Shown piece by piece: positions 54,811-62,261 of a stretch of 64,000 nt of DNA (its first letter is position 1; the number at the start of each line of letters is the position of its first letter). This DNA comes from DAOTWC01 sp048499435 (GTDB lineage Bacteria; Chloroflexota; Anaerolineae; Aggregatilineales; Phototrophicaceae): the NCBI GenBank assembly GCA_048499435.1, contig JASNZW010000004.1:1-64000 (forward strand). Direction: 5' to 3'. A program made the position numbers and the translations under genes. The notes beneath the pieces are model-generated. The model did not search any database. It was not told the origin of the DNA and saw only the letters and a program-made list of their open reading frames with translations.

Positions 54811-55356
54811 ATGACAGACAAGATCGCGGATGGCCTGGTGGTCAGCCTGGCTTATATTCTGAAGGTGGACGGCGAAGAAGTAGACCGCGCTGAGCGCGAT
54901 GATCCGTTTGAATATCTGCACGGCGCAGACAACATCGTCCCCGGCCTGGAAAACGCCCTGGCTGGCAAGCGCGTGGGCGACAGGCTGACGCTGACGATCG
55001 CGCCTGAGGACGGCTACGGCGAGTACGACGAGGACGAGATCGAAGAGCTGGACCGCAGCGAGCTGCCCGGCGCGGAAACGCTGGAGCCGGGCACGATGGT
55101 CCAGCTTGAGGACGAGGACGGCTATGTTTATGTGGCGACGGTGGCGCGCGTCACGCCTGACAGCGTCGTGCTGGACTTCAACCCGCCGCTGGCCGGCAAA
55201 ACGCTGGATTACGACGTAGAGGTGCTGGCTGTGCGCCAGGCGACAAGCGACGAGAAGCTGCACGGCCACGTTCACGGCAGCGATTACGACGACGAGTACG
55301 ACGACTACGACGATGAGTACGACGACGACGAGTACGAGGATGGTGACGACGAATAG
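54811..55356 (+). CDS. SlyD-type FKBP peptidyl-prolyl isomerase with acidic tail
   Basis: A 181-residue FKBP of the SlyD kind, which accelerates proline isomerisation and folding. GLENALAGKRVGDRLTLTIA belongs to the FKBP core, YGEYDEDEIEELDRSEL begins the inserted chaperone flap, and DFNPPLAGKTLDYDVEVLAV is the conserved LAGKTL region. The C terminus is a stretch of about 25 residues of almost only Asp, Glu and Tyr (DYDDEYDDYDDEYDDDEYED). In E. coli SlyD the tail is His-rich and binds nickel; here only two histidines (HGHVHG) precede the acidic tail. ATG 54811 is chosen because GAGGG is well placed; 54802 is an alternative. Confidence 0.88.
   Translation: MTDKIADGLVVSLAYILKVDGEEVDRAERDDPFEYLHGADNIVPGLENALAGKRVGDRLTLTIAPEDGYGEYDEDEIEELDRSELPGAETLEPGTMVQLEDEDGYVYVATVARVTPDSVVLDFNPPLAGKTLDYDVEVLAVRQATSDEKLHGHVHGSDYDDEYDDYDDEYDDDEYEDGDDE
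55282..55353 (+). repeat. GAC/TAC-rich simple repeat at the end of the SlyD-like gene
   Basis: Runs of GACGAC, GAGTAC and GACTAC encode the acidic tail and include the start of maf. Slippage here would change tail length or shift frame. Confidence 0.7.
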
Positions 55357-55960
55357 CAGCCGTCCCGCGCCCCGCGTAATCCTCGCCTCAGCCTCTCCCC
55401 GGCGGCGCGAACTGCTCGCGTCGCTGGGGGTGGCGTTTGACGTTATCCCTGCCAATATTGATGAAACGCAGCAGCCCGGCGAGCCGCCGCTGGCTTACGT
55501 TCAGCGCCTCAGCGCGGAGAAGGCCGGCGCGGTGGCGCGCGCTGCCGCGCCGCCGGCGCTGATTATCGCGGCGGACACCGTTGTGATCTGCGACGGCGCG
55601 ATTTTGGGCAAGCCCGCCGCCGCCGCTGACGCCCGTTCCATGCTGCGCACGCTGCGCGGGCGGGCGCACACGGTTTGCACGGCGCTCACGCTGGCGCGGC
55701 TTGAAGCCGGCGCGCCCGCGCGCACGCTGGCGCGCGCCACCAGCACCGAAGTCCACATGCGCGCCTACACTGACGCTGAGGTTGACGCCTATATCGCCAC
55801 CGGCGACCCGTTCGACAAGGCCGGCGGCTACGCGATTCAGCACGCCGGTTTCGCGCCGGCGGCGGGCATCAGCGGCAGCTACACCAACGTCGTCGGCCTG
55901 CCGCTGGAGACGCTGCGCGCCCTGCTGGCCGAGATCGGCTGGCCGCTGGCGGCCCCCTGA
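55340..55960 (+). CDS. maf: Maf-like nucleotide pyrophosphatase
   Basis: A 206-residue Maf protein, which hydrolyses non-canonical or excess nucleoside triphosphates such as dTTP, UTP or methylated GTP. VILASASPRRRELLASLGVA at the N terminus is the signature, AADTVVICDGAILGKP follows, and FDKAGGYAIQHAGF is the C-terminal motif. The start is uncertain: ATG 55340 or GTG 55343, both inside the acidic-tail codons of the upstream gene, overlapping it by up to 17 bases. The specific substrate cannot be read. Confidence 0.9.
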   Translation: MVTTNSSRPAPRVILASASPRRRELLASLGVAFDVIPANIDETQQPGEPPLAYVQRLSAEKAGAVARAAAPPALIIAADTVVICDGAILGKPAAAADARSMLRTLRGRAHTVCTALTLARLEAGAPARTLARATSTEVHMRAYTDAEVDAYIATGDPFDKAGGYAIQHAGFAPAAGISGSYTNVVGLPLETLRALLAEIGWPLAAP

Positions 55961-56042
55961 ATGCCCCTAAAGTCCCATAAACATTGCATGAGAATAGCGT
56001 TGTGACCTATACTCAAAAAATTCTTTTTACAGTATGCTGGTA

Positions 56043-56071
56043 TTGACAGCGGAAAATGAAGGGGCTACAAT
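56043..56071 (+). promoter_or_regulatory. Consensus sigma-70 promoter of the tRNA gene
   Basis: TTGACA (56043-56048) and TACAAT (56066-56071) are separated by exactly 17 bases, about 40 bases before the tRNA. It is the best promoter in the window. Confidence 0.87.
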
Positions 56072-56111
56072 GCCAGCCGTCTGATGAGACGGTTCCAGCG
56101 CATCAGCACAC

Positions 56112-56184
56112 GGGCCTATAGCTCAGCTGGGAGAGCGCTTCAATGGCATTGAAGAGGTCAAGGGTTCGAATCCCTTTAGGTCCA
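56112..56184 (+). tRNA. tRNA-Ala (anticodon GGC)
   Basis: 73 nucleotides folding as a normal cloverleaf: acceptor GGGCCTA with TAGGTCC, D arm GCTC/GAGC, anticodon stem CTTCA/TGAAG with loop ATGGCAT, and T arm AAGGG/CCCTT with TTCGAAT. The anticodon GGC reads alanine GCC and GCU. The G3:U70 wobble pair that AlaRS recognises is present. The discriminator is A and no CCA end is encoded, so a CCA-adding enzyme must complete it. Confidence 0.95.
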
Positions 56185-56196
56185 TCAGACCAATAA

Positions 56197-56221
56197 GCGC
56201 CGCCGGTTCGCCGGCGGGCGC
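56197..56221 (+). terminator. Hairpin after the tRNA
   Basis: GCGCCGCCGG and CCGGCGGGCGC pair with one bulge around TTCG. It has no T tract; it may aid termination or 3' processing of the tRNA transcript. Confidence 0.5.
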
Positions 56222-56236
56222 ACCACCTCAGCGCCG

Positions 56237-56276
56237 CCCCTGTCGTTCACGATGTTAACGCAGGGGTGTTGTGTTT
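56237..56276 (+). terminator. Second hairpin downstream of the tRNA, with T-rich tail
   Basis: CCCCTG with CAGGGG and CGTT with AACG pair with one bulged base around CACGATGTT, followed by TGTTGTGTTT. It is a weaker but more usual-looking terminator than the one before it. Confidence 0.5.
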
Positions 56277-56314
56277 AAATGCCCCGGGGTTCGCCAATAG
56301 GCGGGGTGGAGATT

Positions 56315-56473
56315 ATGGCACAGGATAAGCGGAATCCAGTTGATGACCTGGCCCGGCGTCTGCGTGACCTGATGCGTGACCTGGAGCATGCGCTCAACCC
56401 GCAGCCGAAGCGTGTGCCGGTTCCTGTGCCCGTGCGCCCCGCGCAGCCTCTGCGCCGCGACCCGTACCGCTAG
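56315..56473 (+). CDS. Small protein of unknown function
   Basis: 52 residues: MAQDKRNPVDDLARRLRDL, then a helical LMRDLEHALNP part, then a proline and valine-rich tail PVPVPVRPAQPL ending RRDPYR. A GGGGTGGAG ribosome-binding site precedes ATG 56315, and the length and composition differ from random frames. Both facts argue for a real gene. It may encode a helical anchor with a flexible tail. I recognise no family. It lies between tRNA-Ala and alaX, converging with the latter. Confidence 0.6.
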   Translation: MAQDKRNPVDDLARRLRDLMRDLEHALNPQPKRVPVPVPVRPAQPLRRDPYR

Positions 56474-56482
56474 ACCAGCGTT

Positions 56483-57688
56483 TTAATCCCCGAACAGAAT
56501 CTGCTGTGCCGCCGCCAGCGCGCCCTCAAGCTGCGCCTGGTTGGCCGCCGCGCCGCCGCCCTGCGCCAGCGCTGGCTGGCCGCCCCCCCGCCCATGCCCT
56601 AACGCCGTGAACGCCGCCGCCAGCGCGGCCCGCATATCGTGCGGCAGCTCGGCGCTGCGCGCGAACACCAGGTGCGCCTGCGCCCCACCCGCCGCCAGCA
56701 GCGCGACCACGCCCGGCGTTTCCGTCAGCTTGCCCGCCAGCAGGCGCAGGTCGCCGCTGCCGCGGCTGGCAAAGACGGCCTGCGCCAGCCGCACGCCGCC
56801 GCGCTCAGGCGCAGCCAGCAGCAGGTTGGCCGCTTCGGCGGCCAGGTTTTGCGCCGCCGCCGTTTTCAGCGCGCTGAAGGCGGTTTTCAGCTCGGTTTGC
56901 AGCCGCTCGACCGCGGCGGGCAGCTCGGCCTGGCCGCAGGTGAGCGCGGCGGTCAGCGTGTTGGTGACGGTGTTTTTCTCGCGGTAGTCGCGCAGCGCGC
57001 GCCCGCCGCAGCGGAACTCGACGCGCGTTTTGTCGCCGCGCCGTGTCAGCCGCAGCACCTTAATCACGCCGATCTCGCCGCTGCGCGCCACGTGTGTGCC
57101 GCCGCAGGCGGTGCGGTCGAAACCCGCCACCTCGATCACGCGCAGGCCGTCGGTGTGAAGCTGGTCCGGCATGCGCCGGATGCGCACGCCTTCGGCGTCG
57201 TCGGGGTCAATCAGATGCGCTGTGACCGGGCGGTTGTCCCACACGATCTGGTTCGCCAGATCTTCGGCGCGGGCGGCGTCGGCGTCGGTCAGGCGCGGCG
57301 TGTTCAGGTCAATCGTGACGCTGTCCGGGCTGAGGTGAAAGCCGACCGTGGTTGTGCCGGCGGTCTGCACGAACGCCTGCGTCAGGATGTGCTGGCCGGT
57401 GTGGTGCTGCATGTGGTCGAAACGCCGCGCCCAGTCCACCGCGCAGGCGACCTCGTCCGCGGCCACCGGCGCGGCCAGCAGATGCACCACCGCCGCGTCG
57501 TCCGGGCGGGTGAACACGTCCAGCACCGCCGCGCCGCCGATGCTGCCGCTGTCGGCGGGCTGGCCGCCGCCGGTGGGGTAGAAGCAGGTGCGGTCCAGCA
57601 CGACGGCGGGCTGGCCCGCGTGCGTCAGCCGTTCGATCACGTGGGCGGTGAAGGTGGTCGCGTAGGCGTCGTCATAGTATAAGCGCAT
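56483..57688 (-). CDS. alaX: AlaX-type alanyl-tRNA editing protein (long form)
   Basis: A 401-residue stand-alone relative of the AlaRS editing domain, which hydrolyses Ser-tRNA(Ala) or Gly-tRNA(Ala). The N-terminal FYPTGGGQPADSGSIGG segment is the editing-domain opening, HMQHHTGQHILTQAF holds the HxxxH metal ligands, and CGGTHVARSGEIGVIK supplies the CxxxH pair. The C-terminal third is a DHHA1-like domain with an Ala-rich helical region and the GRGGGQPALAQGG loop, as in AlaX-L. It converges with the region holding tRNA-Ala(GGC). A short repeat (57700-57735) lies 12 bases before its ATG. Confidence 0.9.
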   Translation of the reverse strand: MRLYYDDAYATTFTAHVIERLTHAGQPAVVLDRTCFYPTGGGQPADSGSIGGAAVLDVFTRPDDAAVVHLLAAPVAADEVACAVDWARRFDHMQHHTGQHILTQAFVQTAGTTTVGFHLSPDSVTIDLNTPRLTDADAARAEDLANQIVWDNRPVTAHLIDPDDAEGVRIRRMPDQLHTDGLRVIEVAGFDRTACGGTHVARSGEIGVIKVLRLTRRGDKTRVEFRCGGRALRDYREKNTVTNTLTAALTCGQAELPAAVERLQTELKTAFSALKTAAAQNLAAEAANLLLAAPERGGVRLAQAVFASRGSGDLRLLAGKLTETPGVVALLAAGGAQAHLVFARSAELPHDMRAALAAAFTALGHGRGGGQPALAQGGGAAANQAQLEGALAAAQQILFGD

Positions 57689-57699
57689 GGGATTAGCCG

Positions 57700-57735
57700 C
57701 CAGTCGTCAGTTATCAGCCGTCAGATATTGGTCGT
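57700..57735 (-). repeat. Start-proximal short repeat, copy C
   Basis: The minus strand reads ACGACCAATATCTGACGGCT, then GATAACTGACGACTGG, 12 bases before the alaX ATG. Related to copies before hypB and hypE. Confidence 0.6.
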
Positions 57736-57743
57736 GCCGCCCG

Positions 57744-58697
57744 TTATGCCTGCTGCGAGCACAGCACCTGCGCGCGCCCGTCCAGCCGGTAGGGGCCAAT
57801 GCAGGCCGGAACCAGCACCGTCTGGCCGGTTTCAAGGGCGATATTGCCGCTGATCCAGGCCAGGCGCGCCGCGCCGCTGATGCAGGTGAGGGCGTGGAAG
57901 TGTGTGCCGCCAGTGTCGAGGCGGGCGCTGCCCGCCGCCAGCCGGTACAGGCGCGTCACGAAATAGGGCGACTGCACGATATCCACAACCGGGCCGTGCG
58001 CCGCGCCGGCGCGGACAATTGGCGCGCCGCTGGTGTTGGCCACCTGCGCGCCTTTCTCGATGTGCAGCGCGCGCGGCTGGCCGTTCAGGTCCCGGCGGCC
58101 CCAGTCGTAGAGGCGGTAAGTTGTGTCGGACGACTGCTGAATCTCGTAGAGCAGGATGCCGCCGCCGATCGCGTGCACCGTCCCGGCCCCGATGAACAGC
58201 GTGTCGCCCGCGCTTACGTCCGCGTAGACCAGCAGGCTGTCGAGCGTGCTGTCGCGCGCCGCCTGCGCGATCTGCGCGCGCGTCGTGCCCGGCTGCACGC
58301 CGACGACCAGGCGCGCGCCTGGCTCCGCCGCCAGGATGTGCCAGGCTTCAGTTTTGCCGCGCGGCTGGCCTTCGAGCGCGCGCGCCTGGTCGTCGTCCGG
58401 GTGGACCTGCACCGACAGCCACTCGCTGGCGTCAATCAGCTTGGCCAGCAGCGGGAAGCCGTCGGCGGGGTCGTTGTGCGGGCCGATCAGCGCCGCGCCG
58501 CGCTCCGCCAGCAGGTCGCCCAGCGTGCGCCCGGCCAGCGGCCCGGCGGCGACAGCGGCGGTGTCGTGCAGCTCCCAGGACTCGCCGTAGGGGTCCGCGG
58601 TGGGCAGGTGTTTGCCCAGCGCGGCGGCCAGCCGGCGCCCGCCCCACACTTTGATGTGCAGGGCGGGGTTAAGGGGCAGTGGGTAGAGTTCAGTCAT
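57744..58697 (-). CDS. manA: Mannose-6-phosphate isomerase, class I
   Basis: A 317-residue cupin enzyme interconverting mannose 6-phosphate and fructose 6-phosphate. The zinc-binding set is seen in LSVQVHPDDDQA and GAGTVHAIGGGILLYEIQQSS, with GKTEAWHILAAE and YGESWELHDT also typical. The start at 58697 gives MTELYPLPLNP, a natural ManA N terminus; a GTG at 58733 that overlaps the preceding stop as GTGA is the alternative. The product could feed GDP-mannose for glycan synthesis, or allow growth on mannose. Confidence 0.9.
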   Translation of the reverse strand: MTELYPLPLNPALHIKVWGGRRLAAALGKHLPTADPYGESWELHDTAAVAAGPLAGRTLGDLLAERGAALIGPHNDPADGFPLLAKLIDASEWLSVQVHPDDDQARALEGQPRGKTEAWHILAAEPGARLVVGVQPGTTRAQIAQAARDSTLDSLLVYADVSAGDTLFIGAGTVHAIGGGILLYEIQQSSDTTYRLYDWGRRDLNGQPRALHIEKGAQVANTSGAPIVRAGAAHGPVVDIVQSPYFVTRLYRLAAGSARLDTGGTHFHALTCISGAARLAWISGNIALETGQTVLVPACIGPYRLDGRAQVLCSQQA

Positions 58698-58729
58698 GGT
58701 CAACCGCCGGCAGCGCGCTGGCGGCTCTG

Positions 58730-60049
58730 TCACTCTTTCTCATAAGGGACGCCGTCGGCTTTGGGCGGAACGGCGCGGCCTACCAGCCCGGCCAGCACGA
58801 CCATCGTCACGATATACGGTGTCATCTGCAGGAACTGCGGCGGCAGCGGCACGCCCAGAATCTGGAAGCGTGTTTCCAGCGCGCTGGAGAAGCCGAACAA
58901 CAGCCCGCCGCCGAACGCCCCGAACGGCATCCACTTGCCGAAGATCATCGCCGCCAGCGCGATAAAGCCGCGCCCGGCGGTCATATTATCGTCGAATGTG
59001 CCGGTCGTTTCCAGTGAGAGCCAGGCCCCGGCCAGCCCGGCGATCAGCCCGCCGATGATGACGTTGATCCAGCGCGTGCGGTTGACGCGGATGCCGAGCG
59101 TGTCGGCGGCGTGCGGGTTCTCGCCGACCGAGCGCGTCCGCAGGCCCCAGCGCGTGTAGAACAGGACGACGTGCGTCAGCACCAGCAGGACGAACATCAG
59201 GAAGAAGATGGGCTTGGCGGTGAACAGTTCCTGCCCCACCACCGGGATGTCGGACAAAATCGGGATGCGCAGCGCGTTGAGCGTCTCGCGCCCGGCGTCC
59301 TGGCTTGTCAGCAGCACCTCGCGGCGCAGAAAGCTGGTGAGGCCGACCGCCAGGATGTTAATCACCGTGCCGCTGACGATCTGGTTGGTTTTGAACGTGA
59401 TCGAGAGCCAGGCGTGCAGCGCCGCCATGACGCCGCCGGCCAGCACCGCCACCAGCACGCCCACCCACAGCGCCGTTTGCGCGTCGGCGATCACGCCGGG
59501 GTTGAGCAGCGAGAACGCCAGAAAGCCGAAGGCCGCGCCGGTGAGCATCATGCCTTCGATGGCGATGTTGACCACGCCCGCGCGCTCGCACCAGATGCCG
59601 GCCAGCGCGCCCAGGATGATCGGCGTGGCCAGCCGCAGGCTGGAGCCGAGCATCGTCACGGCGCTGGTGGACTGGCCCACCGCCGCCAGCGTCAGCACGC
59701 TGGGGAAGATGAGCGCGGCGCACAGCAGCAGCAGCCACAGCTTGTAGCGGCGCAGCTCCGCGCGCGGCAGCAGGCCGAAGGCCCCGCTGGCGATGTACAC
59801 CAGCGCGACCGCCGTCATGTACGGCACGACGGTTATCGGCAGCGCGATAATGCTGCCGCTGGGCGCGGTGCCAAACGTGAGGGTGGTGATGGCGTCCGGC
59901 GCGACGCGCTGCGGCACGGTCAGCAGAATGACCGCGCCCACCAGGATGAAGAACACCGAAAAAATGCCGATGCGGGTTATTTTAACCTGGTCGCGCCAGG
60001 AAAACGCAGACACCGCGCCCGCGTTGACAGGTGTGTTTATGGACGCCAT
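58730..60049 (-). CDS. ABC transporter permease, nucleoside-type (second permease)
   Basis: A 439-residue permease of the BPD_transp_2 family. LATPIILGALAGIWCERAG and VVNIAIEGMMLTGAAFGFLA match the NupQ/BmpA-class importers for nucleosides, with about ten membrane segments. The N-terminal part has extra hydrophobic segments. The start is taken as 60049 (MASINTPVN), five bases downstream of the previous stop; a longer frame runs back into that gene. It works with the ATPase and the first permease. The substrate is probably a nucleoside, as in related systems. Confidence 0.88.
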   Translation of the reverse strand: MASINTPVNAGAVSAFSWRDQVKITRIGIFSVFFILVGAVILLTVPQRVAPDAITTLTFGTAPSGSIIALPITVVPYMTAVALVYIASGAFGLLPRAELRRYKLWLLLLCAALIFPSVLTLAAVGQSTSAVTMLGSSLRLATPIILGALAGIWCERAGVVNIAIEGMMLTGAAFGFLAFSLLNPGVIADAQTALWVGVLVAVLAGGVMAALHAWLSITFKTNQIVSGTVINILAVGLTSFLRREVLLTSQDAGRETLNALRIPILSDIPVVGQELFTAKPIFFLMFVLLVLTHVVLFYTRWGLRTRSVGENPHAADTLGIRVNRTRWINVIIGGLIAGLAGAWLSLETTGTFDDNMTAGRGFIALAAMIFGKWMPFGAFGGGLLFGFSSALETRFQILGVPLPPQFLQMTPYIVTMVVLAGLVGRAVPPKADGVPYEKE

Positions 60050-60053
60050 AGCC

Positions 60054-62261
60054 TCAGCCTCTCCAGCCGTGCGTGAACGCCGCTGCCGCTTTTTCTTCTT
60101 CAGTGGCTTCGGGCACGCGCCACAGGTAGCGGATGATGACATCGGCGGCGATAAACATAATGATAAGCGCCTGGATGATGCGCACCAGGTCAATCGAGAT
60201 ATTGGCGTTGACCTGCATCAGCGGCGCGCCAGCCAGCAGCGCGCCCCACAGGAACCCCGCCGGGATCATGTTGCGCGGGTTGTTGCGCGCCAGCAGCGAC
60301 ACGGCGATGGCGTCGAAGCCCAGCCCGGCGAAAAACTCTGGCTGCATGTTGAACTGCACGCCCGTCACCTGGATGGTCCCGGCCAGGCCGGCCAGCGCGC
60401 CGCTGAGCGTCATGGCCAGGATGAGGTTGCGTTTGACGCTCATGCCGCTGTAACGGGCGGCGTCTGAGTTCGCGCCGACGGTGCGCAGCTCGAAGCCGTA
60501 AGTGGTGCGGAACAGGAACCAGCCGGTAAACCACACCGCCGCGATCATCAGCAGCAGGCCGATGTGCAGGCTGCCGCGCGTGGAAATCCAGGCCAGAAAC
60601 AGCCCGCCGGCGGCGGTCAGCAGGCCGTAGAGCAGCGGCGGAACGGCGGCGCGCCACTCGCCGCGCTGGAGGGCCGCGCGGCGGCGCAGCAGCAAGAATG
60701 CGGCCACGACCACGCCGGTCAGCACCAGCAGCGCCGGGTTGATGGCGTTGAAGGCGGGCAGGCGCGCGCTCTCAGCGATATAAGGTGTGCGCGGCAGCGT
60801 GGCGCTGGTGTCCTGCATCAGGCCGGACTTGATGAGCCAGTCCACCAGGCGGATGGCGATGAAGTTGAGCATGATGGTGTTAATGACTTCATGCGCGCCG
60901 GTGAAGGCTTTGAGGATGCCCGGTATAGCGCCCCACAGCGCCCCGCCGATCACGCCGGCGACGATCACGACCGGCAGATGCGCCCAGCCCAGATCGGTAA
61001 AGAAGGCGGTGTAGCCCACCCACACGGCCAGCATGCCGCCGATGTAAAGCTGCCCCTCAGCGCCGACGTTAAACAGGCCGGCCTTGAACGCCAGCGCCAC
61101 CGCCAGCCCGGCGATCACATACGGAATGGACCGCACGATCATGCTTTCCAGGTTGGCCGGGAAGAACAGCAGCGCCGACCCGCCCAGCCGCAGGTAAACG
61201 TTATCGGGCTTGCCAGCGGCGTTGTGGGCCACACCGGCCAGCCCCGCCGCGCCGGCGTTGACCAGCACCAGGTTGCCAGGCCGGCGCACGACGAGGTTGT
61301 TTTCCAGCGCCGCCGGCAGCTCAACCGCCAGCGCCGCCGCCACGTCAGGGTCGGTCAGCACTTTGGCGTCGTACAGGCGGCGCACCAGCATGACCTGGGC
61401 GGCCAGCTCCGGCAGGTTCACAATGCCCGCTTCGTCTAACCGCGCCAGCGTGGCCGCCTGCCGCCGCGCCGCTTCCACGCCGGTGCGGGCGGCCAGCGCC
61501 AGCGTCTCCATGTCGGCGGAGCTGCTGGCGTCCAGGCCCAGCTCATCCAGAATCTCCAATTGTTCGTTGAGGCGGATCAGGCGCACAGCGCCGTTCTCAG
61601 CCACAAGCTGCATATAGCGCAGCAGGTCGGCGTCGTTGAGATCGGCTGCTGACGGCGCGACCGCTTCGACGGCGGCACGATCTGCGGCGGTCAGTTCAGT
61701 TTTATCGGCGAACGGTTCCGCCAGGGCGCGCGCGGCGCTGCGCTCTAGCTGGTCCAGGTCCGCCAGCAGCGGCTGCATGGCCCGCAGCGTGCCGCCGCCG
61801 ATGCGCGCGACCTCCGGGGCCGCCGTCGCCAGCACGCCGATCGCGTCGCTGTCCAGCGCGGCGAAGCGCTCCAGCGACTCGCCGGCAGCGCGCACCGCCG
61901 CCGGGTCGAGGGTGGCGATCTCGTTAACGGCGCGCCCGAACTGCGCCAGATCAGACTGCGACAGCGGCGCGGCGCTGGCCAGCGCCTGCACCAGGGCGAC
62001 GTCGGCGGTCGTCAGCAGCGGGTTGACCGCCAGGCCGACAGCGCCCTCGATAAGGGCGGAGTAAGCCGCGCCCGACACGCGCAGCCCGGTGGCGATATCG
62101 CCTTTGCCGCCGGTGAGGATCATGAAAGGGATGCCGATAATAAAAGCGGTGATAACCGCCAGCAGCGGCACAGCGCGCCGCGACAGCCGCTGCCAGGCGT
62201 GGGCCGCCGGGGACAGCGCTTCGGGGCCGCGCGGCGCGCTGTTAAAGGTGCTTTCAGCCAT
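60054..62261 (-). CDS. ABC transporter permease, nucleoside-type, with long inserted domain
   Basis: A 735-residue permease, about twice the normal length. TM1 (residues about 28-50) is followed by SALIEGAVGLAVNPLL, then an insertion of about 270 residues (about 85-360) that is mostly alpha-helical, and the regular fold resumes at LESMIVRSIPYVIAGLAVAL and FKAGLFNVGAEGQLYIGG, the BPD_transp_2 signature. The insertion is rich in Ala, Leu, Asp and Glu and lies outside the membrane. The start at 62261 overlaps the ATPase gene by 8 bases. It pairs with the second permease. Confidence 0.88.
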   Translation of the reverse strand: MAESTFNSAPRGPEALSPAAHAWQRLSRRAVPLLAVITAFIIGIPFMILTGGKGDIATGLRVSGAAYSALIEGAVGLAVNPLLTTADVALVQALASAAPLSQSDLAQFGRAVNEIATLDPAAVRAAGESLERFAALDSDAIGVLATAAPEVARIGGGTLRAMQPLLADLDQLERSAARALAEPFADKTELTAADRAAVEAVAPSAADLNDADLLRYMQLVAENGAVRLIRLNEQLEILDELGLDASSSADMETLALAARTGVEAARRQAATLARLDEAGIVNLPELAAQVMLVRRLYDAKVLTDPDVAAALAVELPAALENNLVVRRPGNLVLVNAGAAGLAGVAHNAAGKPDNVYLRLGGSALLFFPANLESMIVRSIPYVIAGLAVALAFKAGLFNVGAEGQLYIGGMLAVWVGYTAFFTDLGWAHLPVVIVAGVIGGALWGAIPGILKAFTGAHEVINTIMLNFIAIRLVDWLIKSGLMQDTSATLPRTPYIAESARLPAFNAINPALLVLTGVVVAAFLLLRRRAALQRGEWRAAVPPLLYGLLTAAGGLFLAWISTRGSLHIGLLLMIAAVWFTGWFLFRTTYGFELRTVGANSDAARYSGMSVKRNLILAMTLSGALAGLAGTIQVTGVQFNMQPEFFAGLGFDAIAVSLLARNNPRNMIPAGFLWGALLAGAPLMQVNANISIDLVRIIQALIIMFIAADVIIRYLWRVPEATEEEKAAAAFTHGWRG

